A DNA stretch of 64,000 nt from JAGVSR01 sp963742405 (GCA_963742405.1 CAVUMB010000008.1:62001-126000); one strand, 5' to 3'; counted from the first letter of the stretch, positions 37,697 through 46,588 are shown. Numbers and translations are program-made. The notes: generated by a model from the sequence alone, not told the origin.

Positions 37697-38491
37697 CTAT
37701 TCCTTGAAAGCCTTGTCGTAGTTGCGAACGGTGTCGAAATATTTCGCGGCGGCGAGGTTTTTTATACCGGCGAATTTGGCGCTATCGACATTGGCACCGT
37801 TGAAATCCGCACCGGCCACGTCGGCACCGGCCAGGGTCGTGCCGGAAAGATCGGCGCCGGCAAGGATCGCATCGCGCAGGTCAGCGTCGCGGAGGGATGC
37901 GAACTCCAAATCGACCTCTACCATATTGGCACCCTTGAACGATGCGCCGTCGAGCGTGGCACCCTCAAATCCGCGCTTGACGATTGCCCGCTGGTTCTTT
38001 TTTCCAGGCGACAAGTCAGCGCCGTCAAAACGTGCCTTCACCAGGCTCGCCTGGGTGAAGTTGGACTTGACCTTGGCTTTTGAAAAATCAACGCCGTCAA
38101 AATGGGCTTTGATAAACTGAGCGCCGATGAGACTGGCGTTGGCGAAGTTGGCGCCGGTGAAATCGGCTTCAATGGCCCATACGGCGTCGAGGGCCGCGCC
38201 GCTCAGATTAGCGCCCTTCAAATTGGCCTTGTTCAGTCGCGCGGTGCGCAAATTAACTCCGTGCAGATCGACGCCGGACAGATCCAAGCCGTTGAGTGCT
38301 TTCCCGGAAAGATCAGCCGGCGCTGCGGGCGTGCCTTTGGCGATTGCGGCGAGAACCTGTTCGCGTGTCATTTCGGCTTTTGTGAACGCATCCGATGTGA
38401 GATCGAGACCTTGGAACGGATCTTGTGCGAGTACGGGAGGCGCGGCAGACATGATCAACAGGACAGCGAGTGAGATGATACGGCGAAGCAT
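37697..38491 (-). CDS. Exported pentapeptide-repeat protein, copy 2 of a tandem pair
   Basis: A 264-residue protein with a Sec signal (MLRRIISLAVLLIMSAAPPV, cleavage near LAQD), a short conserved leader (LDLTSDAFTKAEMTREQVLAAI), then a run of A(D/N)LXX pentapeptide repeats such as KANLKGANLSGAALD and ADLRDAILAGADLSGTTLAG. These build a four-sided beta-helix. It ends with YFDTVRNYDKAFKE. The function of exported pentapeptide proteins is unknown; this one would lie in the periplasm or outside the cell. It follows its paralogue after 20 bp, and both share leader and end, so they arose by tandem duplication. Confidence 0.88.
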   Translation of the reverse strand: MLRRIISLAVLLIMSAAPPVLAQDPFQGLDLTSDAFTKAEMTREQVLAAIAKGTPAAPADLSGKALNGLDLSGVDLHGVNLRTARLNKANLKGANLSGAALDAVWAIEADFTGANFANASLIGAQFIKAHFDGVDFSKAKVKSNFTQASLVKARFDGADLSPGKKNQRAIVKRGFEGATLDGASFKGANMVEVDLEFASLRDADLRDAILAGADLSGTTLAGADVAGADFNGANVDSAKFAGIKNLAAAKYFDTVRNYDKAFKE

Positions 38492-38511
38492 TGCGTGGCC
38501 CTCAGTGACAT

Positions 38512-39312
38512 TCAATTGCGGTAGGCTTTATCCAAGTTCTTCGCCTTATCGAGATTGATGGCGGCATTCGCGTTCTTCATCGCCGCAATCCGCGTCGAGT
38601 TGACGTCGGCGCCTGAGAAATCAGCTCCGCTCACGTCGGCGCCGGTCAAATCCGCGCCGGCTAATTCGCTTTCCTTCAGAGACACACCCGTGAGGTTGGC
38701 TCCTTTCAGGGATGCGAACTCCAGCATCGCACGCTTCAAGTTGGCACCTTTAAAAGAGGCGCCATCGAGATTTGTCGATTGGAAGGTGCCGCGCATTAAT
38801 CCCATCGACTGGTTTTTCTCATCGGCGGACAGGTCGGCGCCATCGAGCTTGACATTGGTCATGCTGGATTTGGAGAAATTGCCAGCTACGCGGGCGTTGG
38901 ACAAATCGGCGCCATCGAGTTTGGAACCGACAAACTGAGTGCCGAACATGCTGGCACCTTTGAGATTGACCCCGGTCAGGTCGGAATTCATCGACCAGGC
39001 ACTGTCGAGGTTGACGCCTTCGAGATTGGAGCCGTTCAGATTGACCATCATCAGCCTCGCCGATTGCAGCGTCGTGCGGCGAAGATCCATTTTGGAGAGA
39101 TCGAGTCCGTTGAGTGCCCTACCCGTCAGGTCGAGCTTTTCACCGGGTTTCAGTTTGAGCAACGCCGCTTCGATGTCGGCCCGGCTCATCTCGGATTTTG
39201 TGAAGGCATCGGACTTGAGATCGACCATGTCGAGCATGTCTTGCGCCGCGGCTGGCACGGCACACGCCAAAGTCAAGATCAGCGCGGCCGACGTCCACAG
39301 TGTCTTCATCAT
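38512..39312 (-). CDS. Exported pentapeptide-repeat protein, copy 1 of a tandem pair
   Basis: A 266-residue paralogue of the downstream gene. Signal MMKTLWTSAALILTLACAVP with cleavage near AAAQD, leader MVDLKSDAFTKSEMSRADIEAAL, then pentapeptide repeats (LSKMDLRRTTLQSARLMM, ADLTGADVSGADFSGADV) and the end NLDKAKNLDKAYRN. In both copies the helix is broken at the same place by a charged insert (LSADEKNQ here, LSPGKKNQ in the other). Two adjacent ATGs (39312, 39309) are possible starts. First gene of the probable two-gene operon. Confidence 0.88.
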   Translation of the reverse strand: MMKTLWTSAALILTLACAVPAAAQDMLDMVDLKSDAFTKSEMSRADIEAALLKLKPGEKLDLTGRALNGLDLSKMDLRRTTLQSARLMMVNLNGSNLEGVNLDSAWSMNSDLTGVNLKGASMFGTQFVGSKLDGADLSNARVAGNFSKSSMTNVKLDGADLSADEKNQSMGLMRGTFQSTNLDGASFKGANLKRAMLEFASLKGANLTGVSLKESELAGADLTGADVSGADFSGADVNSTRIAAMKNANAAINLDKAKNLDKAYRN

Positions 39313-39423
39313 CGATTGCGATCCTCTGCCTTTTTTCTCTGTAATATTCAATTTTTTCAGTGTTGGCAGACGGGATACGGTCTAGCCGGCGATCGGTTTC
39401 GTCCTGGACCGACAAATCGGCTC

Positions 39424-40059
39424 TCAAGGAGCGATCCAAGAGCCCTGCCATTCATTTGCCTGCCAGGTCCAGCGTGCCCGGCGATGACCTTCGACGGCCA
39501 GATAAAGCCACTCAATGGCATCGACCTCGGCAAGTATGACAGCAAAGTTCGGGCGGCCGTCGTCGCCCTTTGCAAATCGTTCATCAGCCGGCCACTCAGG
39601 TAGGGGTGTGGTCAGCGGCTGTCCCGGCGCAACCGGCTGTTCGTAGCACAACCGGCTTTGCGGGCGCGACGCCAGCCAAGCTGCATCAGCGACGAAATCC
39701 GTTGCATGAACTCGCGCCACCGCACTCAAGCGCAATTGCAGCTTCGCGGCGCTATCATAGAAGGCCAACGACATCCGTGGATGGTGCGCAACGTGGGCCA
39801 ATTTGGCAGATCGCTGGTCCGTATGCAGGCGCAACGTCCGTGCGGCGCTGTCGGCGGCCCGCAATACCATCACGCGCTGGCTCGGTGCTCCCGTCTCATC
39901 GACCGTCGCCACAAAAGGCGTATGGAAGGCCGAGCGGCGGTCGGCGACGCCGCGCCCGATCATGGCCCAGGCATGAGCAAGCGCCGAAGCGAGGTCATTG
40001 TAATAGCCGGGGACTTCGCGACGGGGCGCGTTCACCGTGTTGCTCTCGGGCTTAGGCAT
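39424..40059 (-). CDS. Pyridoxamine 5'-phosphate oxidase-family flavoprotein
   Basis: A 211-residue FMN split-barrel protein. Visible PNPOx-like elements are FHTPFVATVDETGAPSQRVMVLRAADSAARTLRLHTDQRSAKLAHVAHHPRMSLAFYD and LQLRLSAVARVH, and the end VEGHRRARWTW. The typical C-terminal PLP-site motif of true PdxH is not obvious, so it is more likely a general stress or pyridoxamine-oxidase-like protein of the Alr4036 type than the B6 enzyme. The start at 40059 (MPKPESN) is used; the upstream in-frame extension looks non-coding. Confidence 0.82.
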   Translation of the reverse strand: MPKPESNTVNAPRREVPGYYNDLASALAHAWAMIGRGVADRRSAFHTPFVATVDETGAPSQRVMVLRAADSAARTLRLHTDQRSAKLAHVAHHPRMSLAFYDSAAKLQLRLSAVARVHATDFVADAAWLASRPQSRLCYEQPVAPGQPLTTPLPEWPADERFAKGDDGRPNFAVILAEVDAIEWLYLAVEGHRRARWTWQANEWQGSWIAP

Positions 40060-40179
40060 TCCGCCGATCCTGGTTCTGCCGGTCGTTCGCGGTCTTATAC
40101 GATTTTGTCGGCAAGATGCGATGCTCGATCGCTCACGTTTGGTAAAACCTTTGCAGCGGTTCCTGGGCAAAGCTGCCAT

Positions 40180-42132
40180 CTAGCCGCGGGGTGGGCGGCG
40201 CCGTTCACTGAACCAAGCTCTATAATCGCCGGCCATTCGCGCGCGCTGCGTTTCCGGTGCGCGGCGCTGACATGTTGCTATCTCGGAACTCCCCGCTGGC
40301 GCTCCCCAGCGCGCTTCAACACAATCATTGATGTTGTAGGCCAGTTCCAGGTCCGCCGAGCGGGCAACGATATCGGCCAACGTAAGGGACCATTCCGAGG
40401 CATCACTGCGCGTGTAGGTGAATTTCCGCGCCGACAATTCGCTGGCCAGCCGGCTGTCGAGTTCGGCCTTCACATCGGCCGGAGACTTGCCAGCCGGCAT
40501 GGCATAGCGCTCTGGCCGGCGCGCCACGCGAGCTGGAAAACCGCGGACCACATCAATGGCAATCAAGAGCCGCAGATCGCGCGAGGGTGTTGCGAAATCC
40601 TCCCACGCACCGGTCGTTTCGAAAATCGAAGGGCCGTCGGGCATGGCGACTTCGCCACCGCCTTTCGCGTGATACTTGCGCCCGTTCTCGACCGACGTGA
40701 CACGGGCATTCACCTGCTCTTCGAGGGCTGTGATCACTTCCAGCAGCGCGCGCTGCGGATCGAGCGGCGCCGGGGACATCACGTCGTCCATGCGATCATA
40801 GAATTCCTCGACGTCGAGTTTGGTCTGCTCGATAGAAAAGTCGCCGTAGTCCTGGTCTTTGGCGATCTCGGCATTCGTCAGGAGCCTTAACCCCGACTTT
40901 GACCGGACGATCGGACGAAAACGCTTGAAGCCGAGACTGCCGATAGTCGGGCTTTGTGCGAAGAGGAAGTTGCCGCGCCAAAAACGCTTGCGCGCAACGG
41001 TTCCATCCGGCTGGCCGTCAACAGCGAGGATCACACCCGCTGCGTCGGGTGTCTGCGGCACCCGGCGTACAATCACGAGAATGTGGCCGTATGGGTCGTG
41101 ATAGACAGCGCCCGGGCGGAGGGCTGCTTGGGTGAGCGGGATCGAATAGTAATCGGTGCGATCGGCGGACGCCGGAGGTCGGCCGGAACCAGAATGAACC
41201 GCGTTGGCGACCGTGTCAGAGATGTACGTGCCGAAAGTCTGGACGGGACCCTGTGGTTTCGGCTTTGCAGGCGTGGCAACGGGCTTGGTGTCGAAAAAGC
41301 CGCCGAACAATCCGGGTTCGCTTGCCGCCACCGGCTCATTTGGCGGTGGCTCCATGTTTTCGATGTTCCACCACGCGACGCAGGCGGGCGGCTTGCCTTG
41401 CCCGCCGCGCGAGCATTTGGAATAGCCGAACGGGAGGCCCAGCTTGAACGAGAAGTAGCCCCGCAGAAAATACGGCAGGTCGGCGCAATCGGGTTTGATG
41501 ACGAGGCCCTTCTCGTCTTCCCGCAGTCCTAGATGATTGAACAGCAAGTTTCGCGTCGGATCGCGCAAGACTTCGTGCAGCGCGGGCCACGAAGGGGAGG
41601 CATCGAGCGGCGCATCGAACAGCGCTTCGATCCACGCGGAGTAGAGGTTCTCCGTGTCGCGATTCCAGGCTGCGCGGATCGGCCAGACGCTCTTTGCCGA
41701 TTGTCCTGGTCCGCCGGAGGCCGCGCGCTTCACGGTGACCGGTGTCGTCATCACCGTGCAGCCGGCGCGCGGTTCAGCCAGCTTCAGCTTGGCTTGCCAC
41801 GCTCCGGGCGCCGGTTCGGGGATTTCGGCGAGCCAAAAATATGGCGGACCGCCCCGACGGGCCGGCGCGCGCGCGGCAATGGCGCCATCGGGGGAGTGAA
41901 GCGCCAACTCGGCGTCGAATGCCTCTTCGGCCACGGCCACAACGCGCAGTGGAGCGCCCTTCCATGGCGACGACGGCGTCGCCAGCACGGTCACACCGGT
42001 CAGTTGAGAACATTCTCCGGCAGCCGTTGCAGCCGGTCCGGTCTTTTGCTCAGCGGCGGAAACCGGCGCGACGGCGCACGCCGCGGCGATGACCGCTGCA
42101 AAACCGCACCAGACGTTTGCCGCCCTAGCCAT
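40180..42132 (-). CDS. Large secreted protein with an NlpC/P60- or papain-like core, function unknown
   Basis: A 650-residue exported protein. Signal peptide ARAANVWCGFAAVIAAACAV. The N-terminal 130 residues resemble an immunoglobulin-like fold (SPWKGAPLRVVAVAEEAFDAELALHSPDG). Around residues 200-370 lies a conserved block: NLLFNHLGLREDEKGLVIKPDCADLPYFLRGYFSFKLGLPFGYSKC and PGAVYHDPYGHILVIVRRVP. The order Cys in DCADLPY, then His in YGHILVI, matches NlpC/P60-like cysteine peptidases, though this is a pattern reading only. The C-terminal part is helical. I recall similar unnamed proteins in Hyphomicrobiales. The start at 42132 follows from the signal peptide. Confidence 0.7.
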   Translation of the reverse strand: MARAANVWCGFAAVIAAACAVAPVSAAEQKTGPAATAAGECSQLTGVTVLATPSSPWKGAPLRVVAVAEEAFDAELALHSPDGAIAARAPARRGGPPYFWLAEIPEPAPGAWQAKLKLAEPRAGCTVMTTPVTVKRAASGGPGQSAKSVWPIRAAWNRDTENLYSAWIEALFDAPLDASPSWPALHEVLRDPTRNLLFNHLGLREDEKGLVIKPDCADLPYFLRGYFSFKLGLPFGYSKCSRGGQGKPPACVAWWNIENMEPPPNEPVAASEPGLFGGFFDTKPVATPAKPKPQGPVQTFGTYISDTVANAVHSGSGRPPASADRTDYYSIPLTQAALRPGAVYHDPYGHILVIVRRVPQTPDAAGVILAVDGQPDGTVARKRFWRGNFLFAQSPTIGSLGFKRFRPIVRSKSGLRLLTNAEIAKDQDYGDFSIEQTKLDVEEFYDRMDDVMSPAPLDPQRALLEVITALEEQVNARVTSVENGRKYHAKGGGEVAMPDGPSIFETTGAWEDFATPSRDLRLLIAIDVVRGFPARVARRPERYAMPAGKSPADVKAELDSRLASELSARKFTYTRSDASEWSLTLADIVARSADLELAYNINDCVEARWGAPAGSSEIATCQRRAPETQRARMAGDYRAWFSERRRPPRG

Positions 42133-42392
42133 ACGCTTTTCGATCCGGCCGTCTCCCCACAATTCGCCTTGCAGTGAACCTCAAATGCCGCGAGAGCGCC
42201 AGACGCTACGCAGCTTGGCCGTGCGACCTCAGCTCATTGCCCCCAATACGGTCGCCAAACGGCCTAATTCAGGCGGTTAGTGCCGACGGCTGACACTTCA
42301 TCTTTGCGTGCCGCCCTCGGTCGATGTGCTCGCCAAGCCGCTGTGCAGCGGCTAGAATTGACGTTCAATGAGGTCTTCCCGGTCGCTGCCTT

Positions 42393-43508
42393 ATGATCAA
42401 AGCCCATAAAGTCGTTGTCGCGGCCATCGCCGGCATGGCCCTGTTCTCGGCCAGCCAAGGCTCGGCCGAGCCGACGGCTGCGAAGGCGCCGAAGGATTTT
42501 GCACCGGCAGCCGACGAGATCGCCGATATCTTCAGCAAGCTCGGCGACCAGATTTATGAGCACTGCATTTTTGAATTGTCGGACGAGCAGATCGCGGTGC
42601 AGCAGGCGCTGATCGCGGCTTACATTCAAGAGGGTGCGGATGGGGCCGCCGCGCGCAGACTGGCCGCCGCGCAGATCCAACCACCGAAGTTGTCACCGGA
42701 ATGCGAGCGGCTCAGGGCTTCGCCGCTGACCCTCCCTCCGGCACCGGCCGTCAAGCCGACCATCGTTGCGAAGCCGCAGGTTGATGCGGCGGCGAAACCG
42801 GCTCCCTCACAGCCGGCGCCCGTGATCAGCCTTGCGGGCAAGACAGCGCCGCCGCAATGGGACTGCGCCGACGGCGTCGATTATGTGACAGTGCATATCA
42901 ACGGCTTTGCGCGAAAGCTGACCGGCGGCGAAATCTGCAATCCTTATGACGATGTCGTGCACGAGTTGCCGGCATCAGCCCAGAAGATCAGGCTCGGCTA
43001 CACCATCAAGACCGGACGCCTGTTTGCCATCGCGGACGCTGCGGACGTGAACGGCCGCACCATCACATGGGGATTGTCGGGTCGAGACGTTTGCCGCAAC
43101 AATCCAGATCCCGATTGCTTCGCCGCACGGGCGGTCGGGCCGCTACCGCCTGGTGAATACACCTTCGCCGACGATCCGGAGCATCGTGTCAGCTGGGGGC
43201 CGAAAACCAAACGCAGCGTCGCCGGCATCTACCTGCGCAAGCTGTGGAGCAAGGAACGTTTCACACCCAAGCACACGAAGGCGATCCTGGCGCGGGGCAA
43301 CATCGCCATTCACGTTCGGCTCAAGGGCGAAATGTCGGAAGCCTGCATCGGTCTGGAACCCAAGGGGTGGACCTATGTTGCGAGCCTGATCAAGGAAGGC
43401 CGCGCCACCGGGATCAATGTTTATATCGATGAGCCCCACCCGCAGATCGCGGAAGCCCCTCCGGTCATCGTCGCTTCGACGTTCTCGCTGACGTCGCTGT
43501 TTAAGTGA
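42393..43508 (+). CDS. Secreted protein with a possible L,D-transpeptidase-like (DUF2778/Tlde1-like) C-terminus
   Basis: A 371-residue exported protein: signal MIKAHKVVVAAIAGMALFSA, an alpha-helical part, a Pro/Ala/Lys linker (about 105-150), then a beta-rich C-terminal half. The latter shows VHINGFARKLTGGEICN, VGPLPPGEYTFADDPEHRVSW, and NIAIHVRLKGEMSEACIGLEPKG. The spacing of His (IHV) and Ser-x-x-Cys (SEACIGL) recalls the HG...SxGC active site of L,D-transpeptidases of the Tlde1/DUF2778 type, but the fit is loose. It is divergent from the NlpC-like gene; both look like wall-related secreted proteins. Confidence 0.6.
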   Translation: MIKAHKVVVAAIAGMALFSASQGSAEPTAAKAPKDFAPAADEIADIFSKLGDQIYEHCIFELSDEQIAVQQALIAAYIQEGADGAAARRLAAAQIQPPKLSPECERLRASPLTLPPAPAVKPTIVAKPQVDAAAKPAPSQPAPVISLAGKTAPPQWDCADGVDYVTVHINGFARKLTGGEICNPYDDVVHELPASAQKIRLGYTIKTGRLFAIADAADVNGRTITWGLSGRDVCRNNPDPDCFAARAVGPLPPGEYTFADDPEHRVSWGPKTKRSVAGIYLRKLWSKERFTPKHTKAILARGNIAIHVRLKGEMSEACIGLEPKGWTYVASLIKEGRATGINVYIDEPHPQIAEAPPVIVASTFSLTSLFK

Positions 43509-44059
43509 AGCTGGCTGTGCTGCCAGTCTGGCGCGAACGGTTCTCATTAACAGGGTATTTTCGCGAGTTTGGGGCTCAAAAATAGCCATTGCGGGCGCTT
43601 TTCCGTCGATTATTCCGTACGTTACGCGCAAATATGTCGGCGGAAATAACAGGGAATTTTGCGGAGGCATCAGGGTCTATCGCGGCCGTTACAGAGATTT
43701 CGCCGGCCAATAACAGGAGCAGGCGTGCTCGGCACCTGGTCTTCAGCCAATGCGCTGGCCAACTGGGCAACGGAGGCAAAAGGCAACTATCTAATATTAT
43801 TGTGTTTTTTGACTTTTTGGCCTTGTTTATCAACGTCAGCCGGCCTATTTAGAACATACCTGGAATGAGACGCAGGAGGGACCGGCTGGCGCCCATGTGG
43901 GAGGCCGAAGGCCCGCGTGATGCGATATCCTGCGAGGTAGTTTCGAAAGTGAGGGCGTGACGCCCGATGGGTTCGAAGTTGGCGCTGTGCGCAGGCTTCG
44001 AAGGTTCATCGAGGAGTCGCGCCGTTTTGCATGCGGGCTCCCAGTCAAAGGAGCTGAGC
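43509..44059. other. Intergenic, 551 bp, no supported gene, repeat-bearing left flank of the mosaic region
   Basis: No convincing gene. The left half holds repeats built on taacaggg(a/t)atttt (listed separately) and an AT-rich section near 43785-43830. The right half has a short gggcgtgacgccc hairpin near 43952 and the methyltransferase Shine-Dalgarno (aaaggag). This is where a mobile segment may have joined the chromosome, but no integrase or tRNA is visible. Confidence 0.5.
43547..43725 (+). repeat. Four degenerate copies of a taacagggaatttt motif
   Basis: Copies start near 43547 (ttaacagggtattttcgcg), 43645 (aataacagggaattttgcgg), 43689 (ttacagagatttcgccgg) and 43709 (aataacaggagcagg). 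The first two are near-identical over 15 bases; the others are weaker. The same motif recurs in arrays in symbiosis and mobile islands of Bradyrhizobium as I remember them, often beside recombinase genes. No recombinase is present here. Confidence 0.55.
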
Positions 44060-45394
44060 ATGGCTGACCTTCAAATCATCCCGAAACCGACGACAGCGCT
44101 GCGGCCCTACAGTCGCAACGCCCGGACGCACAGTCCAAAACAGATCGCCCAGATCGCCACGAGCATTCGATCGTTCGGCTTCAACAATCCCGTCCTCGTC
44201 GACCAAGCTAATGTAATCATCGCAGGCCATGGCCGTGTCGAGGCTGCGAGATTGCTTGGCCTCGAGACCGTTCCGACCATCCAGCTTGAACATCTCTGTG
44301 AAGCTCAGAAGCGCGCCTACATTCTTGCCGATAACAGGCTTGCCGAAAAGGCCGGATGGGATCGCGAGATCCTGGCGATCGAGCTTCAGAACTTGATGTC
44401 GTTCGAACTCGACTTTGAGATTTCGGCGACCGGCTTCGAGTTGCCCGAGATTGATGTGCTCATCGAGGAACTCGAACAGAAGCCACTTAAAGCCGATCCG
44501 CTGGACGAGGTGCCGGTCGTGACAGGCCCGGCAGTGACCAAGCCGGGCGACGTCTGGCAAATCGGGCCGCATCGTCTGATCTGCGGTGATGCGACGAAGC
44601 CGGAAACTTACGCGCAAGTTCTTGAAGGCGAGATCGCGCAAATGGTCTTTACCGACCCGCCCTACAACGTGCGCATCGAGGGCCACGTCAGCGGTCTCGG
44701 GAAAGCCAAACATCGCGAGTTCGCGATGGCCTCCGGCGAAATGACCCAAGTCGAGTTTACGATCTTTCTGAGCGAGGTTTTCGACAACCTGGTCACGTCC
44801 TCGGCCGATGGCGCGATCCACTACATCTGCATGGACTGGCGGCATGTCGGCGAGGTTTTGGCGGCGGCGCGCGGTCGCTATGCCGATTTCAAAAACCTTT
44901 GCGTCTGGTCGAAGACGAATGGCGGTATGGGGAGCCTGTATCGATCCCAGCACGAGCTTGTGTTCGTGTTCAAGGTCGGTACCGGCCCGCATGTTAACAA
45001 CGTTGAGCTGGGCAAGTACGGTCGCTACCGCACCAACGTCTGGGAATACGCCGGCGCCAACGCGTTCAGTGCGACCCGTGACGCAGATCTTGCTGCGCAT
45101 CCGACAGTCAAACCGGTTGCACTCGTTGCCGATGCCATCCTCGATTGCTCGCACCGGAAAGACATCGTTCTCGACGCCTTCGCCGGCTCGGGCACGACGC
45201 TTGTCGCGGCCCACAAGACCGGGCGGCGCGGTTTCGGGATCGAGCTCGACCCACTCTACTGCGACACGATCTTGAAACGCCTTGCCAAGGTCGTGAAGCT
45301 CGAGCCAGTTCTGGTCGAGACCGGGCAGACCTTCGGCGAGATCGTCATCCAGCGCGCACTGACCTCGACAGCAGCCGGGGAGACCGTGGCATGA
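44060..45394 (+). CDS. ParB-domain DNA methyltransferase (orphan, N4/N6 type)
   Basis: A 444-residue fusion. Residues about 1-110 are a ParB/Srx-like domain (LRPYSRNARTHSPKQIAQIATSIRSFGFNNPVLVD, IAGHGRVEAARLLG). The rest is a DNA amino-methyltransferase with catalytic DPPYNV (TDPPYNVRIEGH), the block SKTNGGMGSLYRSQHELVFVFKVG and the SAM-binding FAGSGTTLVAAH near the end. No restriction enzyme is adjacent, so it is an orphan of the kind carried by phages and islands. Shine-Dalgarno aaaggag 6 bases before the ATG at 44060 decides the start. Its stop overlaps the next ATG (ATGA), so translation is coupled to the 153-residue gene. A decayed relative lies at 46599-47101. Confidence 0.92.
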   Translation: MADLQIIPKPTTALRPYSRNARTHSPKQIAQIATSIRSFGFNNPVLVDQANVIIAGHGRVEAARLLGLETVPTIQLEHLCEAQKRAYILADNRLAEKAGWDREILAIELQNLMSFELDFEISATGFELPEIDVLIEELEQKPLKADPLDEVPVVTGPAVTKPGDVWQIGPHRLICGDATKPETYAQVLEGEIAQMVFTDPPYNVRIEGHVSGLGKAKHREFAMASGEMTQVEFTIFLSEVFDNLVTSSADGAIHYICMDWRHVGEVLAAARGRYADFKNLCVWSKTNGGMGSLYRSQHELVFVFKVGTGPHVNNVELGKYGRYRTNVWEYAGANAFSATRDADLAAHPTVKPVALVADAILDCSHRKDIVLDAFAGSGTTLVAAHKTGRRGFGIELDPLYCDTILKRLAKVVKLEPVLVETGQTFGEIVIQRALTSTAAGETVA

Positions 45395-45852
45395 GCAAGG
45401 ACCAAGATTCGAAGGCTTCGCAAGACGGCTCCTGCGGCGATAGCAGATCCCCCTCTTCGAAAAGGAAGGCGACTGGCCAGATTGACCTCGATCACGCGCT
45501 CCATGCCCCGGTCAGGGTCAACCAGGACGGTAGAGTTCGCGCTCTCGACCCCTACGAAGCGATGCTGCGCCAGCACGTTCGAAAGGCGCTCGCCCGCAGG
45601 TCTGTCCCCTCGATGAAATTTATCTTGGCCGAAGCCGAAAGGCACAAGCTTATCGCGCCCCTTCAAGCTCCGCTGAAAGGCGGCGTTTTCACCGTTCCGA
45701 AAAACCTGCCTAAGGACATCGAGCGCGCGATCTGGGACGACGACGGCTACCTGGAGACCGGGACGATTTCCATCACGCGGATCGTTCTCCTTCTGGCCAA
45801 GGTACACACATTTGATCGGATAAGGAGGTGCTTCAATGGCCATCGAGACTGA
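45391..45852 (+). CDS. Hypothetical protein of the methyltransferase/DUF5681 cassette
   Basis: A 153-residue soluble protein: Ser/Lys-rich N-terminus, then VRVNQDGRVRALDPYEAMLRQHVRKALARRSVPSMKFILAEAERHKLI and GGVFTVPKNLPKDIERAIWDDDGYLETG. I remember similar sequences next to DUF5681 and ParB-type methyltransferase genes in Hyphomicrobiales islands, but no function is known. Start overlaps the methyltransferase stop; its end overlaps the DUF5681 gene by 17 bp, so the three form one tightly packed operon. Confidence 0.8.
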   Translation: MSKDQDSKASQDGSCGDSRSPSSKRKATGQIDLDHALHAPVRVNQDGRVRALDPYEAMLRQHVRKALARRSVPSMKFILAEAERHKLIAPLQAPLKGGVFTVPKNLPKDIERAIWDDDGYLETGTISITRIVLLLAKVHTFDRIRRCFNGHRD

Positions 45853-46261
45853 TCCGAAGCCGGATCCCGCTGCGGCGGTCGGCTATCGACGGCCACCGAC
45901 TTCCACACAGTTCAAGAAAGGGCAGTCGGGTAATCCGCGCGGCCGTCCACCAAAAGCAAAGGGTGCGCGCGCGATCGCCGAGCGCGTGCTCTCAGAGCCG
46001 CAGCGCCTTGCCGGCCAGCCACGCGGCGCGCGCGTCGTCTTTGCGGTCCTGGAGTTGGTGGTCATGACCGTGAAGCAAATGGCCGCCAGCGGCCACGCGC
46101 AAGCGACAGCGCTTTATTCCAAGTTCGCACAGCGTCACAGCCGTCAGCAATCCGAACCGGTAAAGTTCGGCTTTCTGATCGTCCCGGAGACGCTGACGGA
46201 TGAGGAGTGGGATGCAATCTACAAGCCGAAGGATGGACCGCCGCCCGATGACTCGGATTAG
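45836..46261 (+). CDS. DUF5681 domain protein
   Basis: A 141-residue protein with the DUF5681 hallmark RRPPTSTQFKKGQSGNPRGRPPKAKGARAIAERVLSEP, a basic, possibly nucleic-acid-binding segment. A helical region follows (VVFAVLELVVMTVKQMAASGHAQATALYSKF) and an acidic end. The domain is common in island and prophage cassettes of alphaproteobacteria; role unknown. A perfect aaggagg lies 8 bases before the ATG. Confidence 0.88.
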   Translation: MAIETDPKPDPAAAVGYRRPPTSTQFKKGQSGNPRGRPPKAKGARAIAERVLSEPQRLAGQPRGARVVFAVLELVVMTVKQMAASGHAQATALYSKFAQRHSRQQSEPVKFGFLIVPETLTDEEWDAIYKPKDGPPPDDSD

Positions 46262-46303
46262 CAGTCCAATTGATTGGTGAGGCATACAAACATCAGTGAC
46301 TTA

Positions 46304-46588
46304 CTAGAAGTTCTCTAGGCCTTCATCATGTCCCATAGCGCGACAATTGAGGTCTGCGCGTTCATGGGCTCTCGTCTGTGGCCACCACGCCTCCGATGCC
46401 TCAATTGGGGCGAGCGTAATACGCAGCATTATGCAAACCCGTCGACTGCCTGCTGGACTACGCCAGCCTCGCTCAAAACATTGGCGATAGTAATCAACAT
46501 CGTGGCGCAGGCTTGTAGGCCATCTCCGCGATCGCTTTGGTCGCATCGCCGCGAGCACGATACCTGCCAAGCACAACGCCTTTCTCAT
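46304..46588 (-). CDS. Doubtful small ORF with signal-like start
   Basis: A 94-codon frame starting MRKALCLAGIVLAAM, which looks like the front of a lipoprotein or signal peptide. The rest (RPKRSRRWPTSLRHDVDYYRQCFERGW onward) lacks any folded pattern. It may be the head of a small secreted protein whose body has been lost or shifted, or chance. It occupies most of the 337 bp between DUF5681 and the methyltransferase remnant; nothing else is visible there. Confidence 0.25.
   Translation of the reverse strand: MRKALCLAGIVLAAMRPKRSRRWPTSLRHDVDYYRQCFERGWRSPAGSRRVCIMLRITLAPIEASEAWWPQTRAHERADLNCRAMGHDEGLENF

Noticed and set aside
43965..44010. tRNA-like T-loop (gggttcgaag)
   Set aside because: No acceptor stem, anticodon arm or CCA-proximal pairing could be fitted; not a tRNA.
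44045..45214. A 389-codon minus-strand open frame
   Set aside because: Antisense to the ParB-domain methyltransferase, whose motifs are unmistakable.
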